From Luteimonas aquatica (GTDB lineage: Bacteria > Pseudomonadota > Gammaproteobacteria > Xanthomonadales > Xanthomonadaceae), in assembly GCF_022662575.1 (NCBI RefSeq), contig NZ_JALBFU010000002.1, positions 539,959 through 603,958 of the forward strand: a stretch of DNA of 64,000 bases, read 5' to 3'. The notes under the pieces were generated by a model that was not told the DNA's origin, searched no databases, and worked only from the letters and a program-made list of their open reading frames with translations. Positions 38,651 to 48,502 of the stretch are shown here, in pieces. Position 1 is the stretch's first letter; every line of letters begins with the position of its first letter. The translations under genes and the position numbers were made by a program.

Positions 38651-39481
38651 TTATGTGCGCAGGAACGCCAGCAGATCCTGGTTGAGCCGGTCCTTGTGCG
38701 TGTCGGTCACGCCGTGCGGCGCGCCGGCATACACGATCAGTTGCGCGCCGGGGACCAGCGCGGCCGAGGCGCGGCCGGCGGCGTCGATCGGCACCACCTG
38801 GTCGTCGTCGCCGTGGATCACCAGGGTGGGGACGTCGAACTTCTTCAGGTCCTCGCGGAAATCGGTGGCCGAGAAGGCGGCGATGGAATCGTAGGTGTTC
38901 TTGTGCCCGCCCTGCATGCCCTGCGCCCAGAACGACTGGATCAGGCCCTGGCTGGGCTTGGCGCCGGGGCGGTTGAAGCCGAAGAACGGGCCCGAGGCGA
39001 GGTCGAGGTAGAGCTGCGAGCGGTTTTCCAGCGAGGCCTGGCGCAGGCCGTCGAAGACCTCGATCGGCAGGCCGCCCGGGTTGTCGGCGGTCTTAAGCAT
39101 CAGCGGCGGCACCGAACTGACCAGAACCGCCTTCTTCACGCGGCCGGTGCCGTGGCGGCCGATGTAGCGGGCCACTTCGCCGCCGCCGGTGGAGAAGCCG
39201 ACCAGGGTGGCGTCCTTCAGGTCCAGGTGCTCGATCACCGCGGCCAGGTCGTCGGCGTAGTGGTCCATGTCGTTGCCGTCCCAGGGCTGGCTGGAGCGGC
39301 CGTGGCCGCGGCGGTCGTGGGCGACCACGCGAAAGCCCCGGTCGGCCAGGAACAGCATCTGCGATTCCCAGCTGTCGGCGCCGAGCGGCCAGCCGTGGCT
39401 GAAGGTGACGACCGGCCCGTCCTTCGGGCCCCAGTCCTTGTAGTAGATCTCCACGTTGTCGCGGGTGGTGAGGGTGCTCAT
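38651..39481 (-). CDS. Alpha/beta hydrolase, non-heme chloroperoxidase-like
   Basis: A 276-aa alpha/beta hydrolase that matches the cofactor-free chloroperoxidase/esterase family in length and motifs: oxyanion region [37 protein letters not shown], nucleophile elbow [17 protein letters not shown] (Ser in GFSTG), acid region [13 protein letters not shown] and catalytic His in [12 protein letters not shown]. Such enzymes hydrolyse esters and can form peracids. The start [14 protein letters not shown] at 39481 fits the family; the open frame runs 57 residues upstream without similarity. It lies 209 bases downstream of the AraC regulator on the same strand, behind an AT-rich stretch (39550-39595) that may carry its promoter. 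Confidence 0.88.
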   Translation of the reverse strand: MSTLTTRDNVEIYYKDWGPKDGPVVTFSHGWPLGADSWESQMLFLADRGFRVVAHDRRGHGRSSQPWDGNDMDHYADDLAAVIEHLDLKDATLVGFSTGGGEVARYIGRHGTGRVKKAVLVSSVPPLMLKTADNPGGLPIEVFDGLRQASLENRSQLYLDLASGPFFGFNRPGAKPSQGLIQSFWAQGMQGGHKNTYDSIAAFSATDFREDLKKFDVPTLVIHGDDDQVVPIDAAGRASAALVPGAQLIVYAGAPHGVTDTHKDRLNQDLLAFLRT

Positions 39482-39690
39482 GGCGATGCTCCGTCTGTGG
39501 GGGATGTGGCCGCTGCCGGCCGTGGAGTCACTCTGCGCCGAAATCAGGACGATATGAGGCTTATAGTCTCTAGAATTTGATAAATCGTATTCTGGCGCGA
39601 GGGCCCGACCGCGCTGCCGCCTGCGTCGGGCGGCGATGCGTCCGCCTCGCACGTTCGCCTCCCGGGCGTTGCCGGGGGATGACGGTCCGC

Positions 39691-40623
39691 TCAGGCGCGG
39701 CCGGCTTCCCGCGCCTGGTCGATGTCCGAGCGCGGCGGCGCGCCGAACAGGCGCTTGTACTCGCGGCTGAACTGCGAGGGGCTCTCGTAGCCGACGCGAT
39801 GCGCCGCGGTGTTGGCTTCCAGGCCTTCCAGCAGCATCAGCCGCCGTGCTTCGTGCAGGCGGATCTGCTTCTGGAACTGCAACGGCGACATCGTGGTGGC
39901 GGCCTTGAACTGGTGGTGCAGGGAGGAGACGCTCATATGCACCGAATGCGCCAGCTCGTCGATGCGCAGCGGCTGGTGGTAGTTGTCGCGCAGCTGCGCC
40001 ACCGCCTTGGCGATGCGGTTGGGGCGGCTGCCGGCCGCGGCCAGGTCGCGCAGGCGGTGGCCGAGGTCGCCGGTCAGGACGCGGTAATAGATTTCGCGTT
40101 TCATGGTCGCCGCCAGCACCGGCACGTCGCGCGGGCTGTCCAGCAGGCGCATCAGGCGCAGCACCGCGTCCAGCATCTGCGCGTCGGCGCGCGCGGCGTA
40201 CAGGCCGCGATCGACCTGTGCGGGCGCGGGCGGCGGCTCGACGTCGCGCAGCAGCGAGGTGATTTCCTCCAGGTCGATGTCCAGGCGCAGCGCCAGGTAG
40301 GGCTTCTCCGGGGTCGCCTCGATCACGCCGCTGGCGGCCGGCAGCGGCATCGACACCACCAGGAAGTGCAGGGGGTCGTAGCGATAGGTATCGCCGGCCA
40401 GCATGACGATCTTGGTGCCCTGGGCGACGAAGACCAGCCGCGGCTCGTACACCGACGGCGTGCAGGGGCCGCGCGCGCTGGAGCGGAAGGCGAACAGCTT
40501 CGGCACCGGGGTGTCGTGGTTGCCGTCGGCCGGCGTCAATCGGGCAATCCGGTCGGCCAGCTCGGCCTGCTGCGCGTGCTGCGCGCGGGCGGCGATCGAA
40601 TCGACGGAAGCGGTTGATTGCAT
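39691..40623 (-). CDS. AraC-family transcriptional regulator
   Basis: A 310-aa regulator with an AraC-type N-terminal sensing domain (about 30-190; [40 protein letters not shown]) and two C-terminal helix-turn-helix motifs (about 205-300; [21 protein letters not shown], shortened here to the core [18 protein letters not shown], and [20 protein letters not shown]). It is transcribed away from the RND efflux genes across a 255-bp shared region and towards the hydrolase, so control of one or both is likely but unproven. No strong Shine-Dalgarno is seen before ATG 40623. Its reading frame stays open far upstream through the antisense of the RND gene, an artefact of GC-rich coding DNA. Confidence 0.9.
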   Translation of the reverse strand: MQSTASVDSIAARAQHAQQAELADRIARLTPADGNHDTPVPKLFAFRSSARGPCTPSVYEPRLVFVAQGTKIVMLAGDTYRYDPLHFLVVSMPLPAASGVIEATPEKPYLALRLDIDLEEITSLLRDVEPPPAPAQVDRGLYAARADAQMLDAVLRLMRLLDSPRDVPVLAATMKREIYYRVLTGDLGHRLRDLAAAGSRPNRIAKAVAQLRDNYHQPLRIDELAHSVHMSVSSLHHQFKAATTMSPLQFQKQIRLHEARRLMLLEGLEANTAAHRVGYESPSQFSREYKRLFGAPPRSDIDQAREAGRA

Positions 40624-40878
40624 GACGGAAAGCCTTGTTCTGCCGTTGTCGCGATTATGCGCGCGCGGTCGGGCCATCGTGGCGGCGTTTCGTCGTGGAT
40701 TGCAGGATTGGGCAATTTTCCAGCAGCAATGCACTAACGGCGTCGGCGACGCGGGGCGTAGCTTGATCGCAACGCTCGGCGCTGCCTGCCTCCTGTCCGA
40801 CCGATTGCTTCGGCAAGGACGGAGGGCGGGGTGGTGTCCGCGGCGGGTTTCCCGTTCCTCCCCCCGGGATTCTTCCTC

Positions 40879-43800
40879 ATGTGGATCGTCCAATACGCGC
40901 TGGCGCGCCGCTACACCATCGGCGTGCTGGCGATCCTGATCCTGCTGTTCGGCACCCTGTCGGCGCGGCGCATGCCCACCGACATCCTGCCGGAAGTCGG
41001 CATTCCCTCGATCAACCTGGTGTGGACCTACACCGGCCTGCCGGCCGCGGACGTCGCCGCCAAGATGACCACCTTCTCGGAGGCGGCCATCCTCAACACC
41101 GTCGACGACCTGAAAGAGGTGCGCTCGGACACGATCAACGGCGCGAGCATCATCCGCATCGACTTCCAGCCCAACGTCAGCCTCGACCGCGCGCTGGGCC
41201 AGATCACCTCGGTGTCGCAGACCATCCTGCGGCGCATGCCGCCGGGCACCTCGCCGCCGCTGGTGATCCGCAACAACGTCTCCAGCACGCCGGTGCTGCA
41301 GCTGGTGCTGTCCTCCGATTCGCTCACCCAGGCCCAGCTCTACGACTACGCGCGCCTGCAGCTGCGCTCGCAGATCCAGACCATCCCCGGCATCCGCATG
41401 ACGCTGCCCTACGGCGGCGCGGCGCGCCAGATCATGATCGATCTCAAGCCCGGCGCGCTGCAGACCTACGGCCTGACCCCGGCCGACGTCACGAGCGCGC
41501 TGGAGCGCGGCAGCCCGACGCTGCCCTCCGGTTCGATCCGCGAGGGCGCGCGCGAGCTGCAGATCTCGCTGGACGTGAGCCCGGCCAGCACCGCCGAGTT
41601 CCTCGACCTGCCGGTGGCCAACCGCGACGGCAGCATCATCTACGTGCGCGACGTGGCCTCGGTGCGCGACGGCGGCGCGCTGCAGACCAACGTCGCGCGC
41701 ATGGACGGCGCCAACGCGGTATCGGTGGCGCTGATCAAGCTCGGCGGCGCCTCGGCCGTGCAGCTGGTGCGCGAGGTGCGCGCCAAGCTGCCCGAGATCC
41801 TGGCCTCGGCGCCGCCGGGCATGCGCATCGAGCCGATCTTCGACCAGTCGGTGTTCGTCGACAACGCCATCGGCTCGATCCGCCACGAGGCGCTGCTGGT
41901 CGGCCTGCTGGTGGCCTTCGTGGTGCTGGTGTTCATCGGTTCCTGGCGCTCGAGCGTGATCGTGCTCTCGGCCATCCCGCTGGCGCTGCTGGCCTCGGTG
42001 TCGATGCTCGACCTGCTCGGCTACACCTTCAACGTGATGACCCTCGGCGGCCTGGCGCTGGCGATCGGCATCCTGGTGGACAACGCGGTGGTGGACGTGG
42101 AGAACACCAACCGCAACATCGCGCTCGGCAAGGACGTGCCCACCGCGATCCTGGACAGCGCGCGCGAGGTGGTGTTCCCGGAGATGGTCTCGACCATCGC
42201 GATCTGCATCGTGCTCACGCCGATCCTGCTGATGACCGGCCTGTCGGCCTGGGTGTTCACGCCGCTGGCGCTGGCGGTGATCTTCGCCATGGCCGCCTCG
42301 TTCCTGCTCTCGCGCACGCTCATCCCGGTGTTGTGCTACTTGCTGCTGCCGGCCGACATCGAGAGCCGCGCAAACCCCCGCTGGGCGCCGGAGAAGCTGC
42401 TGCTGGCCGTGAACGCGCGCGTGGAGCACGTCCTGGAAGGTCTGCGCGAGCGCCACCATGCGCTGCTGGTGCGGCTGGGCCACCACGGCGGCGTGCTCGC
42501 GCTCGCGGCGCTGCTGGCGCTGGGGCTGGGCGCGGGCTCGGCGCTGATGCTGGGACGCGAGTACTTCCCGCAGGTCGACGCCGGCCAGCTGCGCATGCAG
42601 ATCCGCCTGCCCTCGGGCACGCGCCTGGAGCAGACCGCCGCGCGGCTGAGCCAGATCCAGGAGGAGATCCGCAGGATCGTCCCCGCCGACGAGCTGCAGA
42701 CCGTCTACGAGCAGATCGGCGTGCCCGACGCGGTCAACCTGTCGCTGGTGGACAGCGCAGTGGTCGGCTCCTTCGAGGCGGAGCTGCAGCTGCAGCTGCG
42801 CTCGCCGCACGCGCCGAGCCACGAGTACCTGGCGAGGATCCGCACGATGCTGGCGGAGAAGTTTCCGGACGTGAAGATGTTCGAGCGCCCGCCCGACGCC
42901 ACCAGCCGCACGCTGGCCGGCTCGGCCGCCGCCGCCTTCGAGGTGCGCCTGATCGGCCGCGACGTCCCCGGCAACCTGGCCGCCGCGCGCGAGATCGAGC
43001 GCGCGCTGCGCGCGGTGCCCGGCGCGGTGGACGTGGCGCTGCGCCAGGTGCTCGACCTGCCCGAATACCAGGTCAGGATCGACCGCACCCGCGCCGCGCA
43101 GCTCGGCCTGGACGCGCAGCAGGCCAGCCGCGCGATCCTGGCCGTGCTCGGCTCGGCCGGCACGGTCTCGCCCGTGTACTGGACCGACACCGTCAACGCC
43201 ATCGCCTACACCGTGCAGGTGCAGGCGCCGCCGGCGGAACTGTCGGACGTGGAGACCCTGCTCAACATGCCGCTGCGCATCGGCGGCGACGGGCAGGCCG
43301 TGCTCCTGCGCAGCATCGCCACCGTCAACGCGCGCAAGGTGCCGGCGAGCCTGGCGCGGACCACGCTGGCGCCCACGGTCAGCGTGCTGGCCAACGTGCA
43401 GGGCACCGACCTGGGCGCGGTCTACGATCGGCTGAGCGCGATCACCGCCGCGCAGCAGGCCCGGCTCAAGCCCGGCAACCGCCTGGAGATCGTCGGACAG
43501 GCCGGCGAGATGCAGAGCGCCTACGGCGAGCTGGCCGCGGGCCTGCTGATGTCCGCGATCCTGGTGTTCCTGGTGCTGGTGGTGAACTTCCAGTCCTGGA
43601 TCCAGCCGCTGGTGGCGATGTCCGGCCTGCCGATCGCCATCGCCGGCGCGGCGGTGGCGCTGTTCGTCACCGGCACGCCGCTCAGCGTGCCGGCGCTGAT
43701 GGGCGTGATGATGGTGATCGGCGTGTCCACCGCCAACAGCGTGCTGGTGACCAGCTTCGCGCGCAGCCTGGTCGGCGAAGGGCACGATCCCGAGATCGCC

Positions 43801-44100
43801 GCCTACGAGTCGGCGGCGGTGCGCCTGCGGCCGGTGCTGATGACCGCCAGCGCGATGGTGCTGGGCATCATTCCGATGGCGCTCGGCCTGGGCGAGGGCG
43901 GCGAGCAGAACGCGCCGCTCGGCCGCGCGGTGATCGGCGGCCTGCTGTTCGGCACGCCGGCCACGCTGGTGCTGGTGCCCTCGATCCTGGCCGTGCTCGG
44001 CCGCCGCATCAAGCGCCGCAACCCGGCGGCGCGAACCGAACCCTCCTCCCTTCCCCCTGCCCCCGGCGGCGAGGCCGCCGACGTCGGAGTTCCGCTATGA
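40879..44100 (+). CDS. RND-family efflux permease
   Basis: A 1073-aa RND transporter of the AcrB/MdtB-like class: first helix WIVQYALARRYTIGVLAILI, two large periplasmic loops, and two sets of central helices. The proton-relay helix reads GILVDNAVVDVENTNRN, with VDN where AcrB has VDD, a variant found in several uncharacterised RND pumps. The final helices include GVMMVIGVSTANSVLVTSFA and LGIIPMALGLGEGGEQNAPL. The chosen ATG 40879 begins immediately before the first helix. The stop overlaps the adaptor gene start (ATGA). The usual gene order is adaptor then permease; here it is reversed. No outer-membrane factor is present, so a shared TolC is presumably used. Substrate unknown. Confidence 0.93.
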   Translation: MWIVQYALARRYTIGVLAILILLFGTLSARRMPTDILPEVGIPSINLVWTYTGLPAADVAAKMTTFSEAAILNTVDDLKEVRSDTINGASIIRIDFQPNVSLDRALGQITSVSQTILRRMPPGTSPPLVIRNNVSSTPVLQLVLSSDSLTQAQLYDYARLQLRSQIQTIPGIRMTLPYGGAARQIMIDLKPGALQTYGLTPADVTSALERGSPTLPSGSIREGARELQISLDVSPASTAEFLDLPVANRDGSIIYVRDVASVRDGGALQTNVARMDGANAVSVALIKLGGASAVQLVREVRAKLPEILASAPPGMRIEPIFDQSVFVDNAIGSIRHEALLVGLLVAFVVLVFIGSWRSSVIVLSAIPLALLASVSMLDLLGYTFNVMTLGGLALAIGILVDNAVVDVENTNRNIALGKDVPTAILDSAREVVFPEMVSTIAICIVLTPILLMTGLSAWVFTPLALAVIFAMAASFLLSRTLIPVLCYLLLPADIESRANPRWAPEKLLLAVNARVEHVLEGLRERHHALLVRLGHHGGVLALAALLALGLGAGSALMLGREYFPQVDAGQLRMQIRLPSGTRLEQTAARLSQIQEEIRRIVPADELQTVYEQIGVPDAVNLSLVDSAVVGSFEAELQLQLRSPHAPSHEYLARIRTMLAEKFPDVKMFERPPDATSRTLAGSAAAAFEVRLIGRDVPGNLAAAREIERALRAVPGAVDVALRQVLDLPEYQVRIDRTRAAQLGLDAQQASRAILAVLGSAGTVSPVYWTDTVNAIAYTVQVQAPPAELSDVETLLNMPLRIGGDGQAVLLRSIATVNARKVPASLARTTLAPTVSVLANVQGTDLGAVYDRLSAITAAQQARLKPGNRLEIVGQAGEMQSAYGELAAGLLMSAILVFLVLVVNFQSWIQPLVAMSGLPIAIAGAAVALFVTGTPLSVPALMGVMMVIGVSTANSVLVTSFARSLVGEGHDPEIAAYESAAVRLRPVLMTASAMVLGIIPMALGLGEGGEQNAPLGRAVIGGLLFGTPATLVLVPSILAVLGRRIKRRNPAARTEPSSLPPAPGGEAADVGVPL

Positions 44101-45269
44101 ATCGCGCTCCCATGAAGCCTGACGCCATGAAGGGCGCCTCCTTCGCGAAGTCCTCTCCCGCGCATTGGCTGCTCGCCGCCGCCTGTGCCGCCGCGCTGGC
44201 GGCGCTGGCCGGCTGCGCGCGCAGCGACGCCGAACCCAAGCCCGCCGCCGGTGCGCCGCCCGAAGTGCTCACCGCGCCCGCGCGTGCCGCCGACGCCGAC
44301 TACGCGCTCAACCTGCCGGCGCGCGCGCTGGCCGGCGAATCGGCGCAGCTCTACGCCCGCGCCACCGGCCTGGTCTCCGAGCGCCGCGCCGATCTCGGCG
44401 ACCAGGTCGCCGCCGGCCAGGTGCTGGCGGTGATCTCCACGCCCGAGGTGGACTCGGCGGTGCGCGAGGCGCAGGCCGAGGTGCTGCGCGCCCGCGCCAG
44501 CGAGGAGCTGGCCAGGACCAACTACCAGCGCGCCGAGGTGCTGGTGAAGTCGAACGCGATCTCCAAGGAGATGTACAGCGACCGCATGGCCGCGCGCGAT
44601 GCCGCCGCCGCCGACCGCACCGCGTCCGAGGCGCGCCTGGCCAGCGCGCGCGAGCGCCAGGGCTTCCAGGTGGTGCGCGCGCCGTTCGAGGGCGTGATCG
44701 CCGCGCGCAACGTCGAGCGCGGCGACCGCGTGGTCGGCGACTCGGCCGCGACCGCGAGCCCGCTGTTCACCGTGAACGTGCTCGATCCGCTGCGCGTGGT
44801 GGTGGACGTGCCGCAGAGCGCCGCCCTGCAGGTGCGTCCCGGCCTGCGCGCCGAGGTCCGCTTCCCGGAGCTGCCGGGCGAAACCTTCCCCGCCGAGGTG
44901 ATCCGCAGCGCGCAGAGCATCTCCAGCAGCGTCGGCGCGATGCGCGTCGAACTGCGCCTGCCCAACCCCGGCAACCGCATCCCGGCCGGCATGGTGGGCG
45001 AGGTGAAGCTGTCGGTGCCGCGCACGGCGGCCGCGGTGATCGTGCCCGAATCGGCGGTGATCACCGATGCCGGCGGCACGCGCGTGGCGCTGCTCGACGC
45101 GGCCTCGCAGCTCGCCTATCGCCAGGTGAAGCTCGGCCGCAATCTCGGCGGCGAGATCGAGATCATCGACGGCGTCGCCGCCGGCGAGCAGATCGTGCTG
45201 GCGCCGAACGCCCTGCTCAAGCAGGGCATGCGCGTGGTGGCCAGGAAGAACGCCAAGCCGGCCGCCTAG
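44097..45269 (+). CDS. RND efflux periplasmic adaptor (membrane-fusion lipoprotein)
   Basis: A 390-aa periplasmic adaptor that bridges the RND permease to an outer-membrane channel. A lipobox LAGC (37-40, Cys40 acylated) ends the export signal, so it is lipid-anchored. Lipoyl halves flank an alpha-helical hairpin (SERRADLGDQVAAGQVLAVI; REAQAEVLRARASEELARTN; KSNAISKEMYSDRMAARDA; VVRAPFEGVIAARNVERGD), followed by beta-barrel (PLRVVVDVPQSAALQVRPGL) and membrane-proximal domains. The start overlaps the permease stop, so the pair is translationally coupled. No outer-membrane factor gene follows. Confidence 0.92.
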   Translation: MNRAPMKPDAMKGASFAKSSPAHWLLAAACAAALAALAGCARSDAEPKPAAGAPPEVLTAPARAADADYALNLPARALAGESAQLYARATGLVSERRADLGDQVAAGQVLAVISTPEVDSAVREAQAEVLRARASEELARTNYQRAEVLVKSNAISKEMYSDRMAARDAAAADRTASEARLASARERQGFQVVRAPFEGVIAARNVERGDRVVGDSAATASPLFTVNVLDPLRVVVDVPQSAALQVRPGLRAEVRFPELPGETFPAEVIRSAQSISSSVGAMRVELRLPNPGNRIPAGMVGEVKLSVPRTAAAVIVPESAVITDAGGTRVALLDAASQLAYRQVKLGRNLGGEIEIIDGVAAGEQIVLAPNALLKQGMRVVARKNAKPAA

Positions 45270-45336
45270 GCGGCCGGCATCACCTGGCGCGAACGGCGGT
45301 GCCGATAGCCTCCAGGCGCGACGGACCGCGTCGCGA

Positions 45337-45344
45337 AAAGGAGG
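45337..45344 (+). promoter_or_regulatory. Strong ribosome-binding site of the 77-aa protein
   Basis: AAAGGAGG six bases before ATG 45351 is nearly a full anti-Shine-Dalgarno match, stronger than at almost any other gene in this window, and fixes the start. Confidence 0.8.
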
Positions 45345-45350
45345 ATTCCG

Positions 45351-45584
45351 ATGTCACGATTCAGGAAGAGGGGCGTCGTTGCGCTGCTGGCGCTGGCGGC
45401 GATGCTGGCGGCGGGCGCGACGCTGGCGCGCTGGCCGGTGCTGGGCGAGGAGTGGGCCGAATGGACCCGCTACGACGGCAGCGGCAACGCGATCGGCGGC
45501 GGCCGCATCGAATGCGACGGCAGCATCCAGACCTGGGGCGATGCCGGCGACCCGATCAGGCTGCAGCTGCACCGCTGCAATTGA
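45351..45584 (+). CDS. Small exported protein, 77 aa, unknown function
   Basis: A short protein with an N-terminal basic start and hydrophobic segment (RKRGVVALLALAAMLAAGAT) that looks like a signal peptide or membrane anchor, then about 45 residues with WAEWTRYDGSGNAIGGGRIE and CDGSIQTWGD, ending LQLHRCN. The two mature cysteines could form a disulfide. The pattern recalls small exported proteins of the DUF6289 kind, but I am not sure. The ribosome-binding site is exceptionally strong and a perfect 13-bp inverted repeat follows the stop, so this is probably a real, well-translated unit. Confidence 0.72.
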   Translation: MSRFRKRGVVALLALAAMLAAGATLARWPVLGEEWAEWTRYDGSGNAIGGGRIECDGSIQTWGDAGDPIRLQLHRCN

Positions 45585-45592
45585 GCCTTGCC

Positions 45593-45623
45593 CGCCCGCC
45601 GTTCCGGCCCGGAACGGCGGGCG
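45593..45623. terminator. Perfect 13-bp inverted repeat after the 77-aa gene
   Basis: CGCCCGCCGTTCC and GGAACGGCGGGCG (45593-45605, 45611-45623) with a 5-base loop start 8 bases after the stop. No T run follows on either strand, so it may act as transcript stabiliser or weak terminator. Confidence 0.5.
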
Positions 45624-45783
45624 AACGACAGCGCGCGCGCGATGAGCGGCCGCGCCCGCGTCGCGGTGCCGCCCTGTTCGGCGCCGTCGGCGCATGCGAT
45701 ATTGGCCGCGCCTTGGGCCGCGACGGCGCACGACCTGGCGGCGGCGAAGGCACCGCGCATCCGAACCCGCACCGCATGATCGA

Positions 45784-46347
45784 ATGACGGCCGACCTTCC
45801 GAATCTCGCCATCCGCCGCGCCGGCCTCGACGACGCGGACACGCTCTCGGCGCTGGCCGCGCGCACCTTCACCGAAACCTTCGGCCATCTCTATCCGCCG
45901 GAGGACCTGCGGCACTTCCTCGACGAAACCTATTCGGCCGAATCGCACCGGCGCCTGCTGGCGGATCCGGCCTATGCCTTCTGGCTGCTCGAACGCGAGG
46001 ACGGCGAAGCCGCCGGCTACGCGCTGGCCGGCGCCTGCGGGCTGCCGCACGGCGAGGTCCTGCCGCAGGACGGCGAGCTCAAGCGCCTGTACGTGCTGCA
46101 GTCCCTGCACAACGGCGGCTGGGGCGGGCGCCTGTTCCGCGCCAGCCTGGACTGGCTCGAGCGCGAAGGCCCGCGCACGCTGTGGATCGGCGTGTGGTCG
46201 CAGAACCTCGGCGCGCAGCGCTTCTACGAGCGCCACGGTTTCCGCCGGGTGGGCGAATACGAGTTCCCGGTGGGCCGCGTGCGCGATCTCGAATTCATCC
46301 TGCGCCGCGAGGCGTCGGCGCGGCCCGCGCAAGGCGCGGCGGCATGA
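45784..46347 (+). CDS. GNAT-family N-acetyltransferase
   Basis: A 187-aa GNAT acetyltransferase. The fold is seen in [20 protein letters not shown], the acetyl-CoA-binding region [20 protein letters not shown] (motif A, with the Q/R-x-x-G-x-G/A-type loop HNGGWGG), and motif B around [20 protein letters not shown]. It may acetylate an amine such as an amino acid, polyamine or protein N-terminus; the substrate is not evident. ATG 45784 begins directly before the conserved first strand; an upstream in-frame ATG at 45694 adds an Arg-rich stretch. Its stop overlaps the next gene start by ATGA. Confidence 0.88.
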   Translation: MTADLPNLAIRRAGLDDADTLSALAARTFTETFGHLYPPEDLRHFLDETYSAESHRRLLADPAYAFWLLEREDGEAAGYALAGACGLPHGEVLPQDGELKRLYVLQSLHNGGWGGRLFRASLDWLEREGPRTLWIGVWSQNLGAQRFYERHGFRRVGEYEFPVGRVRDLEFILRREASARPAQGAAA

Positions 46348-46973
46348 GCGGAGCGGCCGCGAACACGCCCGTCGTGCTCCTGCACGGCATCTGGAACGCG
46401 CGCGCCTGGCTGGCGCCGCTGGCGGCGCGCTTGCGCGCGGCCGGCTTCGCGCCGCGCATCCTCGGCTACGCCAGCGTGGTCGGCGGCCCGGAGGCGGCAT
46501 TGCCGGCACTGATCCAGACGCTGCGCACGATGCCGGGCACCGCCATCGTCGGCCACAGCCTCGGCGGCATGATGGCGCTGGAAGCGCTGCGCCGGGCGCC
46601 GGACCTGCCGGTGGCGCGCGTGGTCTGCCTGGGCTCGCCGCTGCGCGGCAGCGGCACGGCGCGCCAGCTGGCCGGGCGGCCCTGGGCCCTGCCGGTGCTC
46701 GGCCGCAGCGCCGAATTCCTGCAGCGCGGCTTCCAGGCCTGGGACGGGAACGCCGAGGTGGGCATGGTGGCGGGCAACGTCCCGCACGGCATCGGCCGCC
46801 TGCTGCCGGATTTCGACCCCGCCTCGGACGGCACCGTCGCGCTGGAGGAAACCCGCCTGCCGGGGCTGCGCGACCATTGCGTGGTCGCCTCCAGCCACAG
46901 CGGCCTGGTGTTCTCGGCCCCGGCCGCGCAGCAGGCGGCGGCTTTCCTGCGCGAGGGGCGGTTCCGGCACTGA
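46344..46973 (+). CDS. Alpha/beta hydrolase, triacylglycerol-lipase-like
   Basis: A 209-aa alpha/beta hydrolase. The N-terminus [20 protein letters not shown] has the HG oxyanion motif; [20 protein letters not shown] carries the nucleophilic serine in GHSLGG; the catalytic acid is probably in [13 protein letters not shown] and the histidine in [11 protein letters not shown]. No signal peptide is visible, so it should be cytoplasmic. It is short, like the EstA/PGAP1-related lipases of proteobacteria. It overlaps the acetyltransferase gene by ATGA and so is translationally coupled with it. Substrate unknown. Confidence 0.85.
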   Translation: MSGAAANTPVVLLHGIWNARAWLAPLAARLRAAGFAPRILGYASVVGGPEAALPALIQTLRTMPGTAIVGHSLGGMMALEALRRAPDLPVARVVCLGSPLRGSGTARQLAGRPWALPVLGRSAEFLQRGFQAWDGNAEVGMVAGNVPHGIGRLLPDFDPASDGTVALEETRLPGLRDHCVVASSHSGLVFSAPAAQQAAAFLREGRFRH

Positions 46974-47088
46974 CGGGCCGGGCGGGTGCCCGCCCGTGCG
47001 AGGCGATGCCCGATTCCGCGGCCCCGGCGCCGCGAAACGCCGGTTCCGCCCGGCCGCGGCCTGTCACGCCCGGCGCGGGTGCATCGGG

Positions 47089-47094
47089 TAAAAT
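47089..47094 (+). promoter_or_regulatory. Candidate -10 element of yebC
   Basis: TAAAAT in GGGTAAAATGCG lies 35 bases before the yebC ATG. No good -35 is seen. Confidence 0.35.
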
Positions 47095-47128
47095 GCGCGG
47101 TTTCGCCAATCGCGCCAGCCAGGACGAC

Positions 47129-47860
47129 ATGGGTAGAGGCCCCTCCATCGAAGCCCGCAAGAACGCCGAAGACGCCCGGCGCGGGAAGATCTTCACCAAG
47201 CTGATCCGCGAGATCTCGGTCGCCGCGCGCAGCGGCGGCGGCGACCCGGCCGGCAATCCGCGCCTGCGCACCGCGATCGACAAGAGCCTGGCCTCGAACA
47301 TGTCCAAGGACGTGATCGAGCGCGCGATCAAGAAGGCCACCGGCGCGCTGGAAGGGGTCGAGTACGAGGAAATCCGCTACGAGGGCTACGCCCCGGGCGG
47401 CGTGGCGGTGATCGTGGACTGCCTCACCGACAACAAGGTGCGCACCGTGTCCGACGTGCGCCACGCCTTCGGCAAGTTCGGCGGCAACCTGGGCACCGAC
47501 GGCTCGGTCGCCTTCATGTTCAGCAAGCAGGGCGTGCTCAGCTATGCGCCCGGCGCCGACGAGGACGCGATCACCGAGGCCGCCATCGAGGCCGGCGCCG
47601 ACGACGTGGTGGTGTATCCGGACGACGCCTCGATCGACGTGGTCACCGCGCCGGAGCATTTCGCCCAGGTGCGCGATGCGATGGTCGCCGCGGGCCTGGC
47701 GCCCGGGCATGCCGAGGTCACCTATCGCGCCGACAACGACATCGCCGTGGAAGGCGAGACCGCGCAGCAGGTGGCCAAGCTGCTGCAGTGGCTGGAAGAC
47801 CTGGACGACGTGCAGAACGTGTATTCGAACGCCGATCTCGGCGACGCGGCGTATGCCTAG
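47129..47860 (+). CDS. yebC: YebC/PmpR family protein
   Basis: A 243-aa member of the TACO1/YebC family, described both as DNA-binding regulators and as factors that help ribosomes through difficult sequences. The start [20 protein letters not shown] is the xanthomonad form of the conserved N-terminus, followed by [58 protein letters not shown] and [20 protein letters not shown]. An ATG at 47093 ([10 protein letters not shown]) is in frame but overlaps the putative -10 element. It sits directly upstream of ruvC-ruvA, the conserved order in proteobacteria. Confidence 0.95.
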   Translation: MGRGPSIEARKNAEDARRGKIFTKLIREISVAARSGGGDPAGNPRLRTAIDKSLASNMSKDVIERAIKKATGALEGVEYEEIRYEGYAPGGVAVIVDCLTDNKVRTVSDVRHAFGKFGGNLGTDGSVAFMFSKQGVLSYAPGADEDAITEAAIEAGADDVVVYPDDASIDVVTAPEHFAQVRDAMVAAGLAPGHAEVTYRADNDIAVEGETAQQVAKLLQWLEDLDDVQNVYSNADLGDAAYA

Positions 47861-47905
47861 CCCGGACGGGCCGGGCAAGCGGGCATCCGACAGCAGCCAG
47901 TGCCG

Positions 47906-48499
47906 ATGACAGCCACGCGCGCGAACGCCGCAGACCCCGTCCCGCGACCTCCCGCCCCCGGCGCCACGCGCATCCTCGGCATCGACCCGGGATCGCAGCG
48001 CACCGGCGTGGGCATCATCGACGTCGACGCGGCCGGGCGCACGGTGCACGTGTTCCACGCGCCGCTGAACCTGCTGGGCGGCGCCGCGGCGCCGGAAGAG
48101 GGCTTCCCGGCCCGATTGAAGCGATTGCTCCAGGGGCTGTCTGAGATCATCGACACGCACCGCCCCGACGAAGTGGCGATCGAGCAGATCTTCATGGCCC
48201 GAAATCCCGATTCCGCCCTGAAGCTGGGGCAGGCGCGCGGCGCGGCGCTGTGCGCGGCGGTACTGCGCGACCTGCCGATCCACGAATACGCCGCCAAGGA
48301 AATCAAGCTCGCCCTGGTGGGCAAGGGCGGCGCCGACAAGGTGCAGGTGCAGCACATGGTCGGCGTGATGCTCAACCTGAAGGGCAAGCTGCAGGCCGAC
48401 GCCGCCGACGCGCTGGCGGTGGCCATCACCCATGCGCACGTGCGCGCGACCGCGCGCCGCCTCGGCGTGAACGCGCGCCAGGCCTGGAGCAGGAAATAA
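47906..48499 (+). CDS. ruvC: Holliday-junction resolvase RuvC
   Basis: RuvC (197 aa from ATG 47906) is the dimeric nuclease that cuts Holliday junctions during recombinational repair. The RNase-H-like fold carries the acidic catalytic residues in [38 protein letters not shown] and the C-terminal [17 protein letters not shown]. An N-terminal 20-residue Ala/Pro-rich extension precedes the conserved core. A GTG at 47900 is an equally poor alternative start, since neither has a clear Shine-Dalgarno sequence. The ruvA gene follows after 3 bases, so the two are co-translated. Confidence 0.95.
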   Translation: MTATRANAADPVPRPPAPGATRILGIDPGSQRTGVGIIDVDAAGRTVHVFHAPLNLLGGAAAPEEGFPARLKRLLQGLSEIIDTHRPDEVAIEQIFMARNPDSALKLGQARGAALCAAVLRDLPIHEYAAKEIKLALVGKGGADKVQVQHMVGVMLNLKGKLQADAADALAVAITHAHVRATARRLGVNARQAWSRK

Positions 48500-48502
48500 A
48501 CG

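Noticed and set aside
39545..39600. Operator palindrome TTAT...ATAA before the hydrolase gene.
   Set aside because: Only the outer four bases of each arm match; AT-rich chance pairing cannot be excluded.
39691..43785. Continuous 1364-aa minus-strand frame covering the AraC gene and antisense of the RND permease.
   Set aside because: Only the last 310 residues are protein-like (AraC regulator); the rest is His/Arg/Gln-rich antisense typical of GC-rich codon bias.
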